Part shown: in pieces, positions 12,717 through 14,014 of the stretch
Layout of the letters: every line of letters begins with the position of its first letter
Position numbering within the stretch: the stretch's first letter is position 1
Assembly (NCBI GenBank): GCA_958438125.1
Contig: CAUBQN010000033.1
Location: forward strand, 1 to 14,014
Source of the DNA: an uncultured Collinsella sp.
Lineage (GTDB): Bacteria > Actinomycetota > Coriobacteriia > Coriobacteriales > Coriobacteriaceae
Reading direction: 5' to 3'
DNA length: 14,014 bases
Position numbers and translations under genes: made by a program
Notes under the pieces: generated by a model
What the model was told of the DNA's origin: nothing
Database searches by the model: none
Seen by the model: only the letters and a program-made list of their open reading frames with translations

Positions 12717-14014
12717 ATGAGTGCTGACTACCCGTCTATGACTACGGCCGAGATCCGCTCCAAGTTCCTCAACTTCTTTGAGGAGCGCGGTCTTAAGCTT
12801 TATCCTTCTTCGTCTCTTGTCCCCGACGATCCCTCGCTGCTGCTTGCCAACGCCGGCATGAACCAGTTTAAGGAGTACTACCAGGGCAAGAAGACCATGA
12901 AGGAGATCGGCGCGATTTCCTGCCAGAAGTGCGTCCGCACCAACGACATTGACTGCATCGGCGAGGACGGCCGTCACCTGTCCTTCTTCGAGATGCTCGG
13001 CGACTTCTCCTTTGGCGGCGTCTCCAAGCAGCAGGCCTGTGCTTGGGCCTTTGAGCTCATCACCAAGGAGTTCAAGCTGCCGCTCGACCGCCTGTACTTC
13101 ACCGTCTTTACCGAGGACGACGAGACCCACGACGTATGGCGCTCCCTGGGCGTTGCCGAGGACCACATCTCCCGTCTGGGCGAGGACGACAACTTCTGGG
13201 CCGCTGGCCCCACCGGCCCCTGCGGTCCGTGCTCCGAGATCTACTTTGACATGGGCGAGGAGGTCGGTTGCGGCAGCCCCGACTGCAAGCCCGGCTGCGA
13301 CTGCGACCGCTTCCTGGAGTTCTGGAACCTCGTGTTTACTCAGTACGACCGCCAGGAGGACGGCTCCATGCCGGAGCTGCCGCACCGCAACCTCGATACG
13401 GGTATGGGTCTGGAGCGCATGGCCGCTATCATGCAGCACAAGACCGCTAACTACGACGGCGATCTGATGCAGCATCTCATCAAGCTCGGTGAGGAGATTA
13501 GCGGCAAGACCTATGACGCCGACGATTATTCTGGTGCCAGCCGCTCCCTGCGCATCATCGCCGACCACTCCCGTGCCGTCGACTTTATGATTTCTGACGG
13601 CATCCTTCCCGGTAACGAGGGCCGCGAGTACGTTTTGCGCCGCCTGCTCCGTCGTGCCGTGTTCCACGGCCGCCTGCTGGGCATCGAGGGTGCCTTCCTG
13701 ACCAAGTTTATCGACGAGGTCAACGCCCAGATGGGCGAGGCCTATCCCGAGCTGCTCAAGAACGTCGCGCTCGTCAAGGGCATCGTCGCTTCCGAGGAGG
13801 AGCGTTTCTCCACGACGCTCGACAACGGCCGCGTTTACCTAGACGAGGCCCTGGCCGCGGTCGCCGAGGGTGCTGTCCTTCCGGGCGACGTTGCCTTTAA
13901 GCTGCACGACACCTTTGGTTTCCCCATTGACCTTACTGTCGAGATTGCCGGCGCTGCTGGCCATGACGTCGACATGGACGGCTTCACCGCCTGCATGGAG
14001 GACCAGAAGGCCCG
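12717..14014 (+). CDS. alaS: Alanyl-tRNA synthetase, 5' part (3' end outside window)
   Basis: Class II synthetase that charges tRNA-Ala. The first 432 codons of a protein normally near 870-880 residues are present. The catalytic core is complete: TTAEIRSKFLNFFEERG (9-25), LLLANAGMNQFKEYY (41-55), a motif 2 region with CVRTNDID and GRHLSFFEMLGDFSFGG (85-101), PTGPCGPCSEIYFD (165-178), FWNLVFTQYDR (202-212) and LDTGMGLERMA (226-236). Between them is a cysteine cluster (C185, C190, C194, C196) seen in many Gram-positive AlaRS proteins. The start ATG 12717 has GAGGAG nine bases upstream (12702-12707). ATG 12738 is an alternative that lacks a ribosome binding site at a usable distance. The editing domain and C-Ala domain lie beyond the window. 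Confidence 0.97.
   Translation, partial: MSADYPSMTTAEIRSKFLNFFEERGLKLYPSSSLVPDDPSLLLANAGMNQFKEYYQGKKTMKEIGAISCQKCVRTNDIDCIGEDGRHLSFFEMLGDFSFGGVSKQQACAWAFELITKEFKLPLDRLYFTVFTEDDETHDVWRSLGVAEDHISRLGEDDNFWAAGPTGPCGPCSEIYFDMGEEVGCGSPDCKPGCDCDRFLEFWNLVFTQYDRQEDGSMPELPHRNLDTGMGLERMAAIMQHKTANYDGDLMQHLIKLGEEISGKTYDADDYSGASRSLRIIADHSRAVDFMISDGILPGNEGREYVLRRLLRRAVFHGRLLGIEGAFLTKFIDEVNAQMGEAYPELLKNVALVKGIVASEEERFSTTLDNGRVYLDEALAAVAEGAVLPGDVAFKLHDTFGFPIDLTVEIAGAAGHDVDMDGFTACMEDQKA

Noticed and set aside
12522..13667. Long minus-strand open frame continuing upstream of the small membrane protein into alaS
   Set aside because: It is antisense to a clear AlaRS catalytic domain and reflects high-GC shadow coding. 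The ribosome binding site at 12528-12535 fixes the real start at 12521.
1..14014. CRISPR arrays, tRNA or rRNA genes, transposases, phage genes
   Set aside because: No regularly spaced repeats, cloverleaf-like sequences, rRNA segments or mobile-element proteins were seen on either strand.

Overview
The window looks like chromosomal sequence from a high-GC actinobacterium, most likely class Coriobacteriia and plausibly Collinsella-like. This rests on codon use (strong G/C at third positions), the style of the proteins, and the gene order ileS-lspA-rluD plus rarA-DUF948-...-alaS. The taxon is an inference; no rRNA or other marker is present to settle it. Both ends cut genes: ileS lacks its 5' part and alaS lacks its 3' part.

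Layout. (1) 1-2252: 3' part of isoleucyl-tRNA synthetase. (2) 2253-2626: a 374-base gap without a credible gene. It is rich in RNA-like structure: a 16-bp hairpin that includes the ileS stop codon, a nested imperfect palindrome of about 100 nt, two back-to-back intrinsic terminators, and a candidate lspA promoter. (3) 2627-4239: lspA (lipoprotein signal peptidase) and an RluD-family pseudouridine synthase, joined by a one-base TAATG overlap. (4) 4322-5617: a membrane-bound family 2 glycosyltransferase with its own candidate promoter and a very strong terminator hairpin. (5) 5699-8810: a short prepilin peptidase-type protein, a dGTPase-like HD hydrolase and the RarA/MgsA AAA+ ATPase, all on the plus strand.

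(6) 8906-12068: a tightly packed four-gene cassette. It encodes a DUF948-like single-pass membrane coiled-coil protein, a small RsbW-like protein whose ATP-binding motifs have decayed, a SigB/SigF/SigG-type alternative sigma factor, and an AI-2E/PerM family membrane protein with a long acidic tail. The genes overlap by 8 bp, are separated by 1 bp, and overlap by 4 bp, which suggests translational coupling. (7) 12084-12521, minus strand: an AT-richer, unrecognised four-helix membrane protein. (8) 12615-14014: an intrinsic terminator merging into an alaS promoter, followed by the first 432 codons of alaS.

The housekeeping genes (ileS, lspA, rluD, dgt, rarA, alaS) are ordinary. The most interesting part is the sigma cassette. 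It sits between rarA-DUF948 and alaS, a neighbourhood I recall as contiguous in other actinobacteria. It has no recognisable anti-anti-sigma gene, and its presumed anti-sigma factor appears unable to bind ATP. That would rule out the classical RsbW/SpoIIAB kinase partner-switch and suggests another way of controlling the sigma factor, possibly through the two membrane proteins made from the same transcript.
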